Assembly: GCF_004402405.1 (NCBI RefSeq)
Contig: NZ_SOFE01000006.1
Location: forward strand, 1-64,000
Reading direction: 5' to 3'
Source: Cryobacterium levicorallinum
GTDB taxonomy: Bacteria; Actinomycetota; Actinomycetes; Actinomycetales; Microbacteriaceae
Length of the DNA: 64,000 nucleotides
The notes below the pieces were generated by a model, which was not told where the DNA came from, made no database searches, and saw only the letters and a list, made by a program, of their open reading frames with translations. Shown here piece by piece: positions 7,702 to 16,771 of this stretch. The stretch's first letter is position 1. Every line of letters starts with the position of its first letter. Both the position numbers and the translations under genes were made by a program.

Positions 7702-8478
7702 ATGTCGCACCGAACCGCCCCCGAGCACCTTTTCGTTCTGTCGCCGGACGGCGTGCAGCTCGCCACCTACGAGCTCGGCGACCCGGAGCACCCGACCGTG
7801 TTCGTCGTGCACGGCTTCGCCTCGAGTGCGATCGCCAACTGGCACGCCACGGGATGGACCCGTGACCTGACCCGGGCTGGCTTTCACGTGATCGGCATCG
7901 ACCAGCGCGGCCACGGCGCCAGCGACAAGCCGCACTCCCCCGACGCGTACACGATGGAGCTGCTCGTCGCCGACGTCGAAGCCGTACTCGACGCGTACCT
8001 GCTCACCGAGGTGCGCTACGTCGGCTACTCACTCGGTGCACGGGTCGGCTGGCAGGCCGCCCGCGATCTCGGCGGCCGCATCACGCACGCCGTTCTTGGC
8101 GGCATCCCCGACGGTGACCCGCTCAAACGCTTTCAGATAGCGGATGCCCGCGCCCACCTCGAACACGGAGTCGACGTCACCGACCGGCTCACCGGCGCCT
8201 ACCTCACGATGGCGAAGGCGTTGCCGGGCAACGATCTCGCGGCCCTCGTCGCCCTCGTCGAGGGTATGCGCGGCGGCCCGCAGCCCGGAGCCGCGAACGC
8301 CCCAGAGCAGTCACTGCTGTTTGCGACCGGAAGCGAAGACAGCATTCTCGATGCGTCGCGCGCGCTGGCCGAGGTAACGCCGAACGGTGGCTTCTTTGAG
8401 ATTCCGGGCCGCAATCACTTCAACGCGCCAACGTCACGCGCCTTCCGCGAGGCGGCAATCGCGTTCCTGAAGGCTTAG
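7702..8478 (+). CDS. Alpha/beta-fold hydrolase
   Basis: A 258-residue alpha/beta hydrolase. The oxyanion-hole region is VFVVHGFASS (about residues 34-43). The strand DQRGHGASDKP is typical. The nucleophile elbow is GYSLGA (Ser about 109). The acid is probably in SEDSILD (about 213-219) and the catalytic His is in GRNHFNAP (about 240-247). No signal peptide, so it is cytoplasmic. The substrate cannot be told from sequence; esterases, lactonases and dienelactone-type enzymes share this layout. It is transcribed alone and converges on the VOC gene with only 3 bp between stops. Confidence 0.85.
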   Translation: MSHRTAPEHLFVLSPDGVQLATYELGDPEHPTVFVVHGFASSAIANWHATGWTRDLTRAGFHVIGIDQRGHGASDKPHSPDAYTMELLVADVEAVLDAYLLTEVRYVGYSLGARVGWQAARDLGGRITHAVLGGIPDGDPLKRFQIADARAHLEHGVDVTDRLTGAYLTMAKALPGNDLAALVALVEGMRGGPQPGAANAPEQSLLFATGSEDSILDASRALAEVTPNGGFFEIPGRNHFNAPTSRAFREAAIAFLKA

Positions 8479-8481
8479 GCC

Positions 8482-8913
8482 CTAGCCGAACGAGACGGTT
8501 CCATCGTCGTCGACGTGCCAGCCGGGGTTGTGCGCGATCTCCCAGATGACGCCGTTCGGGTCGGCGACGTGGCCGTGGAAGATGCCGCCGAACGCGCCGT
8601 CCTGAGCGGGTTTCAGTACGGTACCGCCGGCGGCCGCCATCGCCGCAACCGTTGTGGTGACTTCGTCCCGGCTGTCGAGGTTGTGCGAGAGGGTGACGCC
8701 GGTCGCGCCGGTGGTCGTGTGTTCGCGTTGCAGGTCTGCGTCGAATTTCTCGGCATCGAAGAGCCCAAGCATCAGGCCGGGTCCGACCTGGAAGAACACG
8801 ATCTCACCGGGAACGTCCACGAGCGGCGTCCAGCCGAGGCCGTCGCGATAAAACGTGCGAACGGCCTCGAGGTCGCTCGTGGCCAGGGTAATGAAGTTCA
8901 CGCGTTGTTCCAT
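8482..8913 (-). CDS. VOC (glyoxalase/bleomycin-resistance fold) family protein
   Basis: A 143-residue protein starting at ATG 8913 ([19 protein letters not shown]). It has one VOC repeat pair: [20 protein letters not shown] at the N-terminus and [20 protein letters not shown] near residues 112-131. The H in HGHVADPNG and the E in WEIA are typical metal ligands of the second half. No substrate specificity is visible. The gene runs opposite to deaD, with about 225 bp between the two starts. Confidence 0.82.
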   Translation of the reverse strand: MEQRVNFITLATSDLEAVRTFYRDGLGWTPLVDVPGEIVFFQVGPGLMLGLFDAEKFDADLQREHTTTGATGVTLSHNLDSRDEVTTTVAAMAAAGGTVLKPAQDGAFGGIFHGHVADPNGVIWEIAHNPGWHVDDDGTVSFG

Positions 8914-9138
8914 GGGTCCAGTCTCACAGAGGCGCCCGTGCTGTGAACTCGCCCCGGGGTGACCGCCGTCGACCGTTTCCAGACCGGTCCGATACCGACC
9001 CCGTTGGCCGCGGTCCGGATGGCCCAGACGAGCAGACGTCGGCGGAAGAAAGCGGATGGTGCGGCCCCGGGCATCCGCTTTAGGGGTCGTCGACGAGCCT
9101 TTACACCGGGGGCCCTGTCTTCGACTACCGTTGGTAGT

Positions 9139-11013
9139 ATGACCGCACCAGACACCACAGCGCAGAACGAGGCAGAAACTGCCACTGCAACCAAGACATT
9201 TGCCGATCTCGGACTCAATGACGCCATGCTCAAGGCGCTCAAAGCCGTCGGCTACGAAACCCCCTCGGCCATTCAGGCCGCCACTATTCCCCCGCTGCTG
9301 GAGGGCCGCGACGTTGTCGGACTCGCCCAGACCGGCACCGGTAAGACGGCCGCGTTCGCGCTGCCGATTCTGAACCGGCTCGACCTGTCCCAAAAGAACC
9401 CGCAGGCCCTCGTGCTTGCGCCCACGCGTGAGCTCGCGCTGCAGGTCTGTGAGGCGTTCGAGAAGTACGCCGCCCACATGCGCGGCGTGCACGTGCTGCC
9501 GGTCTACGGCGGACAGGGCTACGGCCAGCAGCTGTCGGCCCTGCGCCGTGGGGTGCACATCGTCGTCGGTACTCCCGGTCGCATCATGGACCACCTCGCC
9601 AAGGGCACCCTCGACCTCTCAGAGCTGAAGTTCTTGGTGCTCGATGAGGCCGACGAGATGCTGAACATGGGCTTCGTCGAGGACATCGAGACGATTCTCG
9701 CCGATACCCCCGACGACAAGCAGGTCGCACTGTTCTCGGCCACGATGCCGGCTCAGATTCGCCGCATTTCCAAGAAGTACCTGCACGATCCCGAAGAGAT
9801 CACGGTCAAGAGCAAGACCACGACCAGCGCGAACACCACCCAGCGCTACCTGATGGTGTCGTACCCGCAGAAGCTCGATGCGCTCACCCGCATTCTCGAG
9901 GTTGAGAACTTCGAGGGCATGATCATCTTCGCCCGCACCAAGAACGAGACCGAGTTGCTGGCCGAGAAGCTGCGTGCGCGCGGTTATTCCGCCATGGCGA
10001 TCAACGGTGACGTGCAGCAGGTGCAGCGCGAACGCACCATCAACCAGCTCAAGAGCGGCAAGCTCGACATTCTCGTCGCAACGGATGTCGCCGCTCGCGG
10101 CCTCGACGTCGAGCGCATCAGCCACGTGGTCAACTACGACATTCCGATTGACACCGAGTCGTATGTGCACCGCATCGGCCGTACCGGCCGTGCTGGCCGC
10201 TCGGGCGCAGCGATCAGCTTCGTCACGCCGCGCGAACGTCGCCTGCTCTCCGCGATCGAGAAGGCCACCCGCCAGCCGCTGACCCAGATGCAGCTGCCGA
10301 GCGTTGAGGACGTCAACGTGACGCGCCTGACGCGCTTCGACGACGCCATCACCGCGGCGCTCGACGAGACCGACCGGATCAGCAAGTTCCGCGACATCAT
10401 CGCGCACTACGTGTCGCACCACGACGTGCCCGAGGTCGATGTGGCTGCGGCCCTCGCCGTCGTCGGACAGGGCGAGACGCCCCTGCTGCTCTCAGCCGAG
10501 GATGTTCGCGCCCAGCAGCGCCTCGAACGCGACGAGCGGGTCGAACGCTCCGAGCAGCGCGGCGATCGTCCCGAGCGTGGCGGTCGGTCGGACCGACCCG
10601 ACCGCTCAGACCGTTTTGGTCGCGACGACCGTGGCGGCCGGGACGATCGGGGCAGCTACGGCGCCCGCGACGATCGTCCGGTGCGCAGCGAACGCCCGAT
10701 TCGCTCCAGCGGCAAGCCGATGGCCCAGTACCGCATCGAGGTCGGCAAGCGTCACAAGGTGGAGCCGCGTCAGATCGTCGGCGCCCTCGCCAACGAGGGT
10801 GGCCTGAGCCGCGACGACTTCGGCCACATCAAGATTCTGCCGGAGTTCTCCCTGGTCGAGCTTCCCGCTGACCTCGCGGGCGACGTGTTCTCCAAGCTGG
10901 AGAACACCCGCATCAGCGGCAAGCTGATCGAGCTGCGTGCCGACAAGGGCGGAGCCTCACGCTCCGCCGAGCAGGGCGACCGCCCGCCGCGCGCTCCGCG
11001 CCGCGAGTACTAG
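9139..11013 (+). CDS. deaD: ATP-dependent DEAD-box RNA helicase DeaD/CsdA
   Basis: ATG 9139 gives 624 residues. All core motifs are present: Q motif [14 protein letters not shown], motif I AQTGTGKT, Ia [15 protein letters not shown] (VLDEADEML), III SAT (LFSATMPAQ), [12 protein letters not shown] and [14 protein letters not shown] charged R/D/G-rich linker (about residues 455-525) is followed by a DbpA-type RNA-binding domain ([20 protein letters not shown] to [11 protein letters not shown]). This is the DeaD architecture: RNA unwinding in ribosome assembly and mRNA turnover, important in the cold. The frame is open 180 bp upstream, but the composition and the DeaD N-terminus favour 9139. A strong terminator follows. 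Confidence 0.95.
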   Translation: MTAPDTTAQNEAETATATKTFADLGLNDAMLKALKAVGYETPSAIQAATIPPLLEGRDVVGLAQTGTGKTAAFALPILNRLDLSQKNPQALVLAPTRELALQVCEAFEKYAAHMRGVHVLPVYGGQGYGQQLSALRRGVHIVVGTPGRIMDHLAKGTLDLSELKFLVLDEADEMLNMGFVEDIETILADTPDDKQVALFSATMPAQIRRISKKYLHDPEEITVKSKTTTSANTTQRYLMVSYPQKLDALTRILEVENFEGMIIFARTKNETELLAEKLRARGYSAMAINGDVQQVQRERTINQLKSGKLDILVATDVAARGLDVERISHVVNYDIPIDTESYVHRIGRTGRAGRSGAAISFVTPRERRLLSAIEKATRQPLTQMQLPSVEDVNVTRLTRFDDAITAALDETDRISKFRDIIAHYVSHHDVPEVDVAAALAVVGQGETPLLLSAEDVRAQQRLERDERVERSEQRGDRPERGGRSDRPDRSDRFGRDDRGGRDDRGSYGARDDRPVRSERPIRSSGKPMAQYRIEVGKRHKVEPRQIVGALANEGGLSRDDFGHIKILPEFSLVELPADLAGDVFSKLENTRISGKLIELRADKGGASRSAEQGDRPPRAPRREY

Positions 11014-11024
11014 AGTCTGAACTC

Positions 11025-11060
11025 GAAAGCCCCCTCACCGTTCGCGGCGAGGGGGCTTTC
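11025..11060. terminator. Strong bidirectional hairpin terminator
   Basis: Perfect 12-bp arms GAAAGCCCCCTC and GAGGGGGCTTTC surround a 12-base loop, between the convergent deaD and quinone oxidoreductase genes. Confidence 0.9.
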
Positions 11061-11066
11061 GCGCTG

Positions 11067-12098
11067 TCAGGCCCGCGATACGTCGATGAGCACCTTTCCG
11101 GTGACCCCGCTTTCGACGAGGGCGTGGGCATCCGCGGTGTGGGCCAGTTCGAAGCGGTGCAGCGGCAGTCCCGCATCCGATCCGACGGGCAAAGCGCCGT
11201 CAACGAGGGCTTCGTTGATGGCGGCAGCGGCCTGCTGCACGACCTCGATGCCCACTGTGTAGAGCAGGACGAACTGGTAGCGCACGTTGAGACTGAAGTG
11301 TTTACGCACGTCGAGGGTCATCTGGTCGCCGCCGTTGTTGGCGTAGACGGCGATCGATCCGCGGTTGCGGATGACCGCCAGGTCGAGTTCGGAGTTCTGG
11401 GCCGGGGCTACCTCGACGATGAGGTCGACGCCGTCGGGTGCGATGGCTCGGATTTCAGCGGCGACATCGGGGGCGGTGTAGGTAAGCACATGGTGTGCGC
11501 CGGCTGCCGCCGCGAGCTCTGCCTTGGGCGGCCCGCTCACCGTCGTGATCACGGTCGCTCCTGCCCAGCGGGCGAGCTGGATGGCGGCATGGCCGACGGC
11601 GCCTGCACCACCCGCGACGAGCACGATCCTGCCGTCGAGCGCGCCGGGATGCAGCCGCCGCGGTCCATCCTCGGCGACAGTGAGCGCCCGGTAAGCGGTG
11701 ATCGCTGGCACACCAAGGCACGCGCCCTGGTCAAAACTCGCCGAGGAGGGCAGCAGAAAGACGCGTTCTGCCGGGAGCACGGCGTACTCCTGGGCGGTTC
11801 CGCCGGCGGCCCGCTGGTAGGCGGCGAGGGCGAGCCAGACGCGATCGCCGACGGCCACATTCGAGACACCGGAGCCGACCGCGTCGACGAGCCCGGAACC
11901 GTCCTGGTTCGGGACCACGTCAGGGAACGCGAGGGATTCCCCCGGGCGCGCGCCACGGCGCGACTTCCAGTCGGTCGGATTCACCCCGCCCACCGCGATT
12001 CGCACGCGCACTTCGCCGGCTCCGGGCTCACTCACCGGCCGATCAACCAAGTGGAGCACGGACGGGTCACCGGTTTCGCTATACACAATCGTCTTCAT
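11067..12098 (-). CDS. NADPH:quinone oxidoreductase, zeta-crystallin type (zinc-free MDR)
   Basis: A 343-residue medium-chain reductase. The N-terminal GroES-like half has GGVNPTDWKSRRGARPG and PNQDGSGLVDAVGSGV. The Rossmann half has VLVAGGAGAVGHAAIQLARW (about residues 155-175), the AxxGxxG-type NADPH site of quinone reductases. Neither the catalytic-zinc Cys/His pair nor the structural-zinc cysteines are present, as expected for zeta-crystallin-type enzymes. It should reduce quinones or enones in the cytoplasm. It is transcribed alone toward deaD. Confidence 0.88.
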   Translation of the reverse strand: MKTIVYSETGDPSVLHLVDRPVSEPGAGEVRVRIAVGGVNPTDWKSRRGARPGESLAFPDVVPNQDGSGLVDAVGSGVSNVAVGDRVWLALAAYQRAAGGTAQEYAVLPAERVFLLPSSASFDQGACLGVPAITAYRALTVAEDGPRRLHPGALDGRIVLVAGGAGAVGHAAIQLARWAGATVITTVSGPPKAELAAAAGAHHVLTYTAPDVAAEIRAIAPDGVDLIVEVAPAQNSELDLAVIRNRGSIAVYANNGGDQMTLDVRKHFSLNVRYQFVLLYTVGIEVVQQAAAAINEALVDGALPVGSDAGLPLHRFELAHTADAHALVESGVTGKVLIDVSRA

Positions 12099-12133
12099 GT
12101 GAAACCCAACGCTTGAGGCGCAGGAATGTTTCC

Positions 12134-12514
12134 CTAAAGCGCGGTTCGTTCGATCGTGGCTTCCAGGTTGGTGCGAATAGTGCTCATGGTCTCACTGAAC
12201 GCCTGGTCGATATCAATGTCGAGCTTGCTGGCCGGCACGAAGGTCCACCAGAGCGATTCCGCCAGCTTGTGCGTCAGTTCGGCGGTCGCCTCTCCGTCGA
12301 TCGGCCAGGTTCCGTCGTGGGCGAGCAGCAGGCGGCCGATGTAGCCGACATCGTTGGTGTATCCGATCGCCATTTCGTTCAGCGACCAGGTCTTGCCGTT
12401 GAATCGCTGTTCGAGAATTTCGTACAGGGCGCGCACGCTCAGGGCCTCGGTGCTCGCGGCGCTCAGGCCGGTGTCGGGGGTGTTCGTCGGGCTGTGCGTC
12501 GGGCTGTGCGTCAT
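12134..12514 (-). CDS. MazG-like small protein (putative nucleotide pyrophosphohydrolase)
   Basis: The chosen start is ATG 12514 (MTHSPTHSPTNTPDTG); a start 9 codons earlier is possible. The 126-residue product is predicted to be all-alpha: LSVRALYEILEQRFNGKTWS, then ELTHKLAESLWWTFV and IDQAFSETMSTIRTNLEATI. This helix pattern with E, E and D residues recalls MazG-like NTP pyrophosphatases, but the full ExxE...ExxD signature is not clean. Treat the function as tentative. It follows a disrupted membrane-protein gene in the same direction. Confidence 0.55.
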   Translation of the reverse strand: MTHSPTHSPTNTPDTGLSAASTEALSVRALYEILEQRFNGKTWSLNEMAIGYTNDVGYIGRLLLAHDGTWPIDGEATAELTHKLAESLWWTFVPASKLDIDIDQAFSETMSTIRTNLEATIERTAL

Positions 12515-12593
12515 CGTGCGGCTTTCTGGTGGGCTGTCCAACGTTACGCGGCGCGAGGCGAATGTGTACCGTGGTCGAGCTAATTCCAGTATT

Positions 12594-12845
12594 TCCGCGG
12601 TCGGTGGCCCACTCCGCCTCGGCCCCCGACCGAAGATGCACGGCGGTCGTGATGAGGAGCACGAGGTCGATGACGGGAGCCATCGAGAGCAGGGCGAGAC
12701 CGAAGCACGGAGTTTTAGACGCGCGGTGTTTTAAACCCGCGGTGTTTTAAACGCGCGGTGTTTTCAGGATGTAGCGGGTGAACAATCCGAGCACGATGAC
12801 AGCCCAGAACCCAATTTCACAGACGACCATAATTCCCAGGATCAT
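12594..12845 (-). pseudogene. Small actinobacterial membrane-protein gene broken by a 16-bp repeat expansion
   Basis: From ATG 12845 the frame reads MILGIMVVCEIGFWAVIVLG then LFTRYILKTPRV-stop (32 aa). Removing three 16-bp units (48 bp) restores LKTPCFGLALLSMAPVIDLV followed by LLITTAVHLRSGAEAEW, which is how this conserved small membrane protein normally runs through its second helix. The inserted repeats carry TTTAAA, which creates the stop. The normal C-terminal half after AEWATD also appears to be lost. The function of the family is unknown. Confidence 0.65.
12703..12766. repeat. Tandem 16-bp repeat, about four copies
   Basis: Units ACGCGCGGTGTTTTAA (12719-12734), ACCCGCGGTGTTTTAA (12735-12750) and ACGCGCGGTGTTTTCA (12751-12766) are nearly identical. 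A diverged unit AAGCACGGAGTTTTAG (12703-12718) precedes them. The array lies inside the broken membrane-protein gene. Confidence 0.9.
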
Positions 12846-13022
12846 GACCTACTCCGTTCCAGGGCTTCGCGAGTTTGTTCTGCGTTGATCATTCCTCCAT
12901 GGTTGCGGTGGCCCCGCACGGGCGGATCAGCCCCGGGGCCTTCGTCGTCTCTACTTTTAGTTGCAGGCGAAGCAGACCACGGGTGGAGGCCGGGCTGGAA
13001 GCACGACCGTACGCTGGGGAGA

Positions 13023-14300
13023 ATGATCCCCCGGCCTCCTCCCACCGAAACCAACGCGATCGACTCCGGACAGGCTCCGCGACTGCGGCCCTGGTCGCGC
13101 ATCTGGCGGTACCTCGCGACCGCCCTGGCTTCCTTTGTCATCCTGGTTCTGGTGTTCGCCGACTATTCGGGGGCATTCTCCGACGCCCAGGTGTCGGAAA
13201 ATCTGCTCGGCGGTCTGATCCTTCTGGACTTCGTCCTCGGCGCAGTCGCGCTGTGCCTGCTCCCGCTGCGTCGCCGGCACCCGGTATTGATCGCCGCCGT
13301 GACCGCTGCGCTGTCGGCCGTGTCGGCGTCCTCGTTCGCGGCGGCCATCTGGGCTGCAATTTCGATGAGCACCCGGCGCCGCTGGAAAGGCGTCATTGTC
13401 GTCGGCGTAATCTGGGGCCTGGCCACCGTCTTCTACGAGGTGATCGTGCGGGCGAGCCTGGCCGATCCCACTCTGTATCCGGTGCCGTGGGCATCCGGTG
13501 GTCTGGCGATCGCCATCTACGCCATTTGCGTGGCCACCGGGTTCTACATCGGAGCGCGCCGCGACCTGCTGGCCACCCTCCGCGAGCGTGCCCTAAACGC
13601 CGAACGAGAGCAGACACTTCGCGCCGCGTCAGCCCGCGACGCCGAGCGCACTCGCATCGCCCGCGAAATGCACGACGTACTCGCGCACCGCATTTCCCTA
13701 CTCGCCCTGCACGCTGGCGCATTGACGTATCGAACCGACCTCACCCGGGAGGAGACGGCGCAGGCAGCCGGCATCATCCAGGACAACGCCCACCTCGCCC
13801 TGACCGAGCTGCGGCAGGTGCTCGGCGTGTTGCGCGGCGGGCAAGCCACTACTGTGGCGGGGCAACCCGAACCGGCCCAGCCGACGCTGGCTGACCTTCC
13901 TGCACTGCTGGCCGAGGCGCGCGAGGCTGGCACAAGGGTGACACTCGATGAAACGGATGCCCCCGGTTTGGCCGGTTCAGACCAGGTAACGCCGGGGCCG
14001 TCTCAAACCGTGTCCCGCACCGCCTATCGCTTCGTGCAGGAGGCACTCACAAACTCGCGTAAACACGCGCCGGGTCAGCCGGTCACCCTCCGGCTCGAGC
14101 GCATCGAAGACCTGCTGCACCTCGAAGTGCGCAATGAAGTCGCCACCCCCAGCATTCGGTCACGCTGGACCGACGCAACCGGGAGCGGCGTCGGCCTGAT
14201 CGGTTTGCAGGAACGCGCCGAACTCGCTGGCGGCCGGATAAGGCACGGCATCGAACCGGATGGCTCGTTTCTTCTGCAAGCATGGTTGCCATGGACCTGA
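13023..14300 (+). CDS. Sensor histidine kinase, NarL-type (HisKA_3) two-component system
   Basis: ATG 13023 is preceded by GGGGAG, and the product has 425 residues. The N-terminal half (about 25-190) carries five or so hydrophobic helices, with LATALASFVILVLVFADYSG first. The dimerisation/phosphoacceptor helix is RTRIAREMHDVLAHRISLLA with the phospho-His near residue 217. The C-terminal HATPase_c has the N-box QEALTNSRKHAPG and a G-box GSGVGLIGLQERAEL. It would phosphorylate the adjacent LuxR-type regulator, whose start overlaps its stop. The signal is unknown; the membrane sensor suggests envelope or membrane-dissolved cues. Confidence 0.9.
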   Translation: MIPRPPPTETNAIDSGQAPRLRPWSRIWRYLATALASFVILVLVFADYSGAFSDAQVSENLLGGLILLDFVLGAVALCLLPLRRRHPVLIAAVTAALSAVSASSFAAAIWAAISMSTRRRWKGVIVVGVIWGLATVFYEVIVRASLADPTLYPVPWASGGLAIAIYAICVATGFYIGARRDLLATLRERALNAEREQTLRAASARDAERTRIAREMHDVLAHRISLLALHAGALTYRTDLTREETAQAAGIIQDNAHLALTELRQVLGVLRGGQATTVAGQPEPAQPTLADLPALLAEAREAGTRVTLDETDAPGLAGSDQVTPGPSQTVSRTAYRFVQEALTNSRKHAPGQPVTLRLERIEDLLHLEVRNEVATPSIRSRWTDATGSGVGLIGLQERAELAGGRIRHGIEPDGSFLLQAWLPWT

Positions 14301-14947
14301 CCGTGCGTATTGTGCTCGCCGACGACGACGCCTTGGTGCGAACCGGCCTGCGCCTGATCCTCGGCGGAGACCCGGCGATCGAGATCGTCGGGGAGGCCGG
14401 TGACGGGCTCGCGGCGCTGGAACTCATCGGCCGAGAGGCGCCCGACGTGGTACTCATGGATATCCGTATGCCACGGATGGATGGTCTTGCGGCCACCCGT
14501 GCCCTGCAGGAGCGCGGCGATCCGGCCAGGGTGATCGTGCTGACGACCTTCGACACGGACGATATGGTGCTCACCGCGCTGCGGCACGGTGCAGCGGGTT
14601 TTCTTCTGAAGGACACGCCACCGGCCGAGCTCGTCGCCGCCATACGCCGGGTAGCAAACGGGGACCCGATGCTTTCCCCGAGCGTCACTGCACAGCTCAT
14701 CGCGAGGGTGATTCGTGCGCCGGACGACCGGCAGCAGCGCGCCCAAGCCTTGCTCGGTCGACTCACCGAACGCGAAACCGAGGTGGCGATCGCGATCGGG
14801 CGTGGGCTGTCCAACGCCGAGATCGCCGCCGAGCTGTTCATGGGCGTCGCGACGGTTAAGACCCACGTCGGTCATCTGTTCACGAAACTGGACTCGGCCA
14901 ACCGGGTGCACATCGCCCGTTGCATCCACGACGCCGGCCTCGCCTGA
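14291..14947 (+). CDS. NarL/LuxR-family response regulator
   Basis: A 218-residue protein from ATG 14291 (MDLTVRIVLADDDALVRTGL); ATG 14282 is an alternative. The receiver domain has the acidic triplet DDD, the phospho-Asp in VVLMDIRMPRMDG (about residue 56) and the switch VIVLTTFDTDD. The C-terminal LuxR helix-turn-helix is LTERETEVAIAIGRGLSNAE to FMGVATVKTHVGHLFTKL. It overlaps the kinase 3' end, so the pair is translationally coupled. Target genes are unknown. Confidence 0.92.
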   Translation: MDLTVRIVLADDDALVRTGLRLILGGDPAIEIVGEAGDGLAALELIGREAPDVVLMDIRMPRMDGLAATRALQERGDPARVIVLTTFDTDDMVLTALRHGAAGFLLKDTPPAELVAAIRRVANGDPMLSPSVTAQLIARVIRAPDDRQQRAQALLGRLTERETEVAIAIGRGLSNAEIAAELFMGVATVKTHVGHLFTKLDSANRVHIARCIHDAGLA

Positions 14948-14987
14948 CGCCAGCAGTCCCGGCCGCAAGCCGGATCGAATGGCATGG

Positions 14988-15641
14988 TCATGCCGGGACG
15001 TCGACCCATTCGTGGCCGACCGACTCGAGTTCGGCGCTTCCGGCCGTCACCCCCGCCACGACCGCGGCGAGCCGTTCGGGGTCATCATCGGCCAGCCGGA
15101 GCACCGCTTCGCGACCGTAGTCTGTGCCGAGCACGAGCACGCCCCGCTGGCGCAGCTCGGCCTCGATACGACCGGCATCCGCATGGGACAGCGCAAGCGT
15201 GAACAGTTCGCGGCGATCACGCCCCACGACGAGCCCCCGGGAGTGCGCCGAGTCGATCGTGGTCAGAACGGCTTCGGAGTAGGCGCGCACGAGGCCGCCG
15301 GCACCGAGCAGGGTGCCGCCGAAATAGCGCGTGACAACGGCCACACAGTCGACGAAGCCACGCCCCGCCAGCGCCTCGAGAATGGGCCGGCCCGCCGTTC
15401 CCGACGGCTCACCGTCATCATTCGAGCGGCGTATCTGGTCGGGAGCACCGCCCGGACCAAGCACCAACGCCGAGCAGTGGTGGCGAGCCTTCCAGTGCTC
15501 CGAGCGGGCTTCGTCGACGGCAGCGTGCGCGCCGTCCTCGGTTTCGGTGCGCACCAGACGGCACAGAAACCGGGACCGTTTAACCTCGATCTCGCTGTCA
15601 ATGCGGCTGCCGACGCCGCCGCGCAGGGTGAGATCGGACAT
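14988..15641 (-). CDS. yigZ: YigZ/IMPACT family protein
   Basis: ATG 15641 (MSDLTLRGGVGSRIDSEIEV) gives 217 residues. The conserved family core is present: E-x-K-R-S-R-F, then HHCSALVLGPG, RSNDDGEPSGTAGRPILEAL and VVTRYFGGTLLGAGGLVRAY. The N-terminal UPF0029 and C-terminal DUF1949-like (ferredoxin-like) halves are complete. YigZ relatives bind nucleic acid or ribosomes, and the yeast and mammalian counterparts modulate GCN2; the bacterial role is unresolved. It is transcribed alone and converges on the two-component system. Confidence 0.9.
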   Translation of the reverse strand: MSDLTLRGGVGSRIDSEIEVKRSRFLCRLVRTETEDGAHAAVDEARSEHWKARHHCSALVLGPGGAPDQIRRSNDDGEPSGTAGRPILEALAGRGFVDCVAVVTRYFGGTLLGAGGLVRAYSEAVLTTIDSAHSRGLVVGRDRRELFTLALSHADAGRIEAELRQRGVLVLGTDYGREAVLRLADDDPERLAAVVAGVTAGSAELESVGHEWVDVPA

Positions 15642-15708
15642 GGGTCCAGTCTCCCGCATGTCCGGTACGGTTCCGAGCGCCACGTCGTCGCGTTCGGCGG
15701 CTAACGAC

Positions 15709-16698
15709 TCAGTGAGTGGATGCCGCGGCCGTCGCCTCCCCGGAGGCGGCGGCCGCGGTGTCGTGATGGAGCGGCGCTATTGATGGCAGGGCCTCGGCGC
15801 GCTCGGACCGCACCGCAGCGATTCCACCGAGGATCAGCAGCCCGCCGAGTAACTGCAGCGGGCTGAGCTGCTCGCCGAGCAGCAGCCACGCGAACAGCGA
15901 GGCGAAGACGACCTCGAGCAGTCCGATGAAGGACGCGAGCCGGGAGCCGAGCACGCCGGCCGCAGTGATTCCGGTGCTATACGCGACGGCGGTGCTGACG
16001 AGCACGAGCAGCACCAGCGGCACCCACCACGGCGCCAGCGCGCCGAACAGCGGCAGGTCGCCAAAGGTTGCCGTGATCGGCAGCAAGCCGGTAACCCCGA
16101 GCAGACCGAGAATGAAGCCGCCAACGATCAGGCCGAAGGCCGCGAGCGCGACGGCCGGCAGGTCGCGGTCCGGGCGCGCGGCAATGAAGAAGTAGGCGGC
16201 GCAGCCAATCGCGGCGAGAAACGCGAAGGTCAGGCCGATCGGATTGACCGTCTGGATCGCTCCGGGCCCGATCACCAGCACAAGGCCGCCGACTGCGAGG
16301 GCCGAGCCGAGGAACACGGCCGGGCGGGGCATCCGCTTGGAAACGGCCCAGGCGACGCCGACCAGAATGAGCGGGGCTAGAAATTCGATGAGCAGCGCGG
16401 TCGAGACCGGGATGGTCGAAATGGCGGCGAAGTAGGCGAGTTGGGTGCACGCGACGCCGACGATGCCCATGCCGAGTACCCTCCAGCGCCCGAGCCATAG
16501 GGCGGCCCAGCGCCCCCGCAAAGCCATGACGGCCAGGGGCAGCAGCACGAGTCCGGCGGTGAAGGCGCGAACCGTGACGGCGGCGGCCGGCGACCATCCG
16601 GCCTCGAGCAGGGGCTTGACGAGCGCGCCGGAGGTGCCGAACGAGACGGCCGAGAGCACCGCGACGGCGAGGCCGCCGGGGATCGACGTCAGCTTCAC
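15709..16698 (-). CDS. EamA/DMT-family membrane exporter
   Basis: A 329-residue protein with ten predicted helices in two EamA repeats. The first runs from LAVAVLSAVSFGTSGALVKP to GPGAIQ. The second starts at GLTFAFLAAIGCAAYFFIAA and ends with VFASLFAWLLLGEQLSPLQL and LGGLLILGG, the typical E-x-L end of EamA proteins. A short polar tail follows. Relatives export amino acids or other metabolites; the substrate is unknown. It is divergent from the CGNR regulator across a 73-bp gap with an inverted repeat, so that protein probably controls it. Confidence 0.88.
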   Translation of the reverse strand: MKLTSIPGGLAVAVLSAVSFGTSGALVKPLLEAGWSPAAAVTVRAFTAGLVLLPLAVMALRGRWAALWLGRWRVLGMGIVGVACTQLAYFAAISTIPVSTALLIEFLAPLILVGVAWAVSKRMPRPAVFLGSALAVGGLVLVIGPGAIQTVNPIGLTFAFLAAIGCAAYFFIAARPDRDLPAVALAAFGLIVGGFILGLLGVTGLLPITATFGDLPLFGALAPWWVPLVLLVLVSTAVAYSTGITAAGVLGSRLASFIGLLEVVFASLFAWLLLGEQLSPLQLLGGLLILGGIAAVRSERAEALPSIAPLHHDTAAAASGEATAAASTH

Positions 16699-16711
16699 GG
16701 AGGCGCCCTTC

Positions 16712-16744
16712 TGTCATGGTCTAAACTGCTTTACACCACTGACA
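16712..16744. promoter_or_regulatory. Imperfect inverted repeat in the EamA/CGNR divergent promoter
   Basis: TGTCATGGT (16712-16720) faces ACCACTGACA (16735-16744), an inverted TGTCA-n-GGT pair with one base of asymmetry. It is centred between the two divergent starts and is a candidate operator for the CGNR protein. Confidence 0.4.
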
Positions 16745-16771
16745 GTACGACCGAGTGCATTAGGAGTCAAC

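Noticed and set aside
9619..10422. A 267-codon frame inside deaD
   Set aside because: Antisense shadow of the helicase core.
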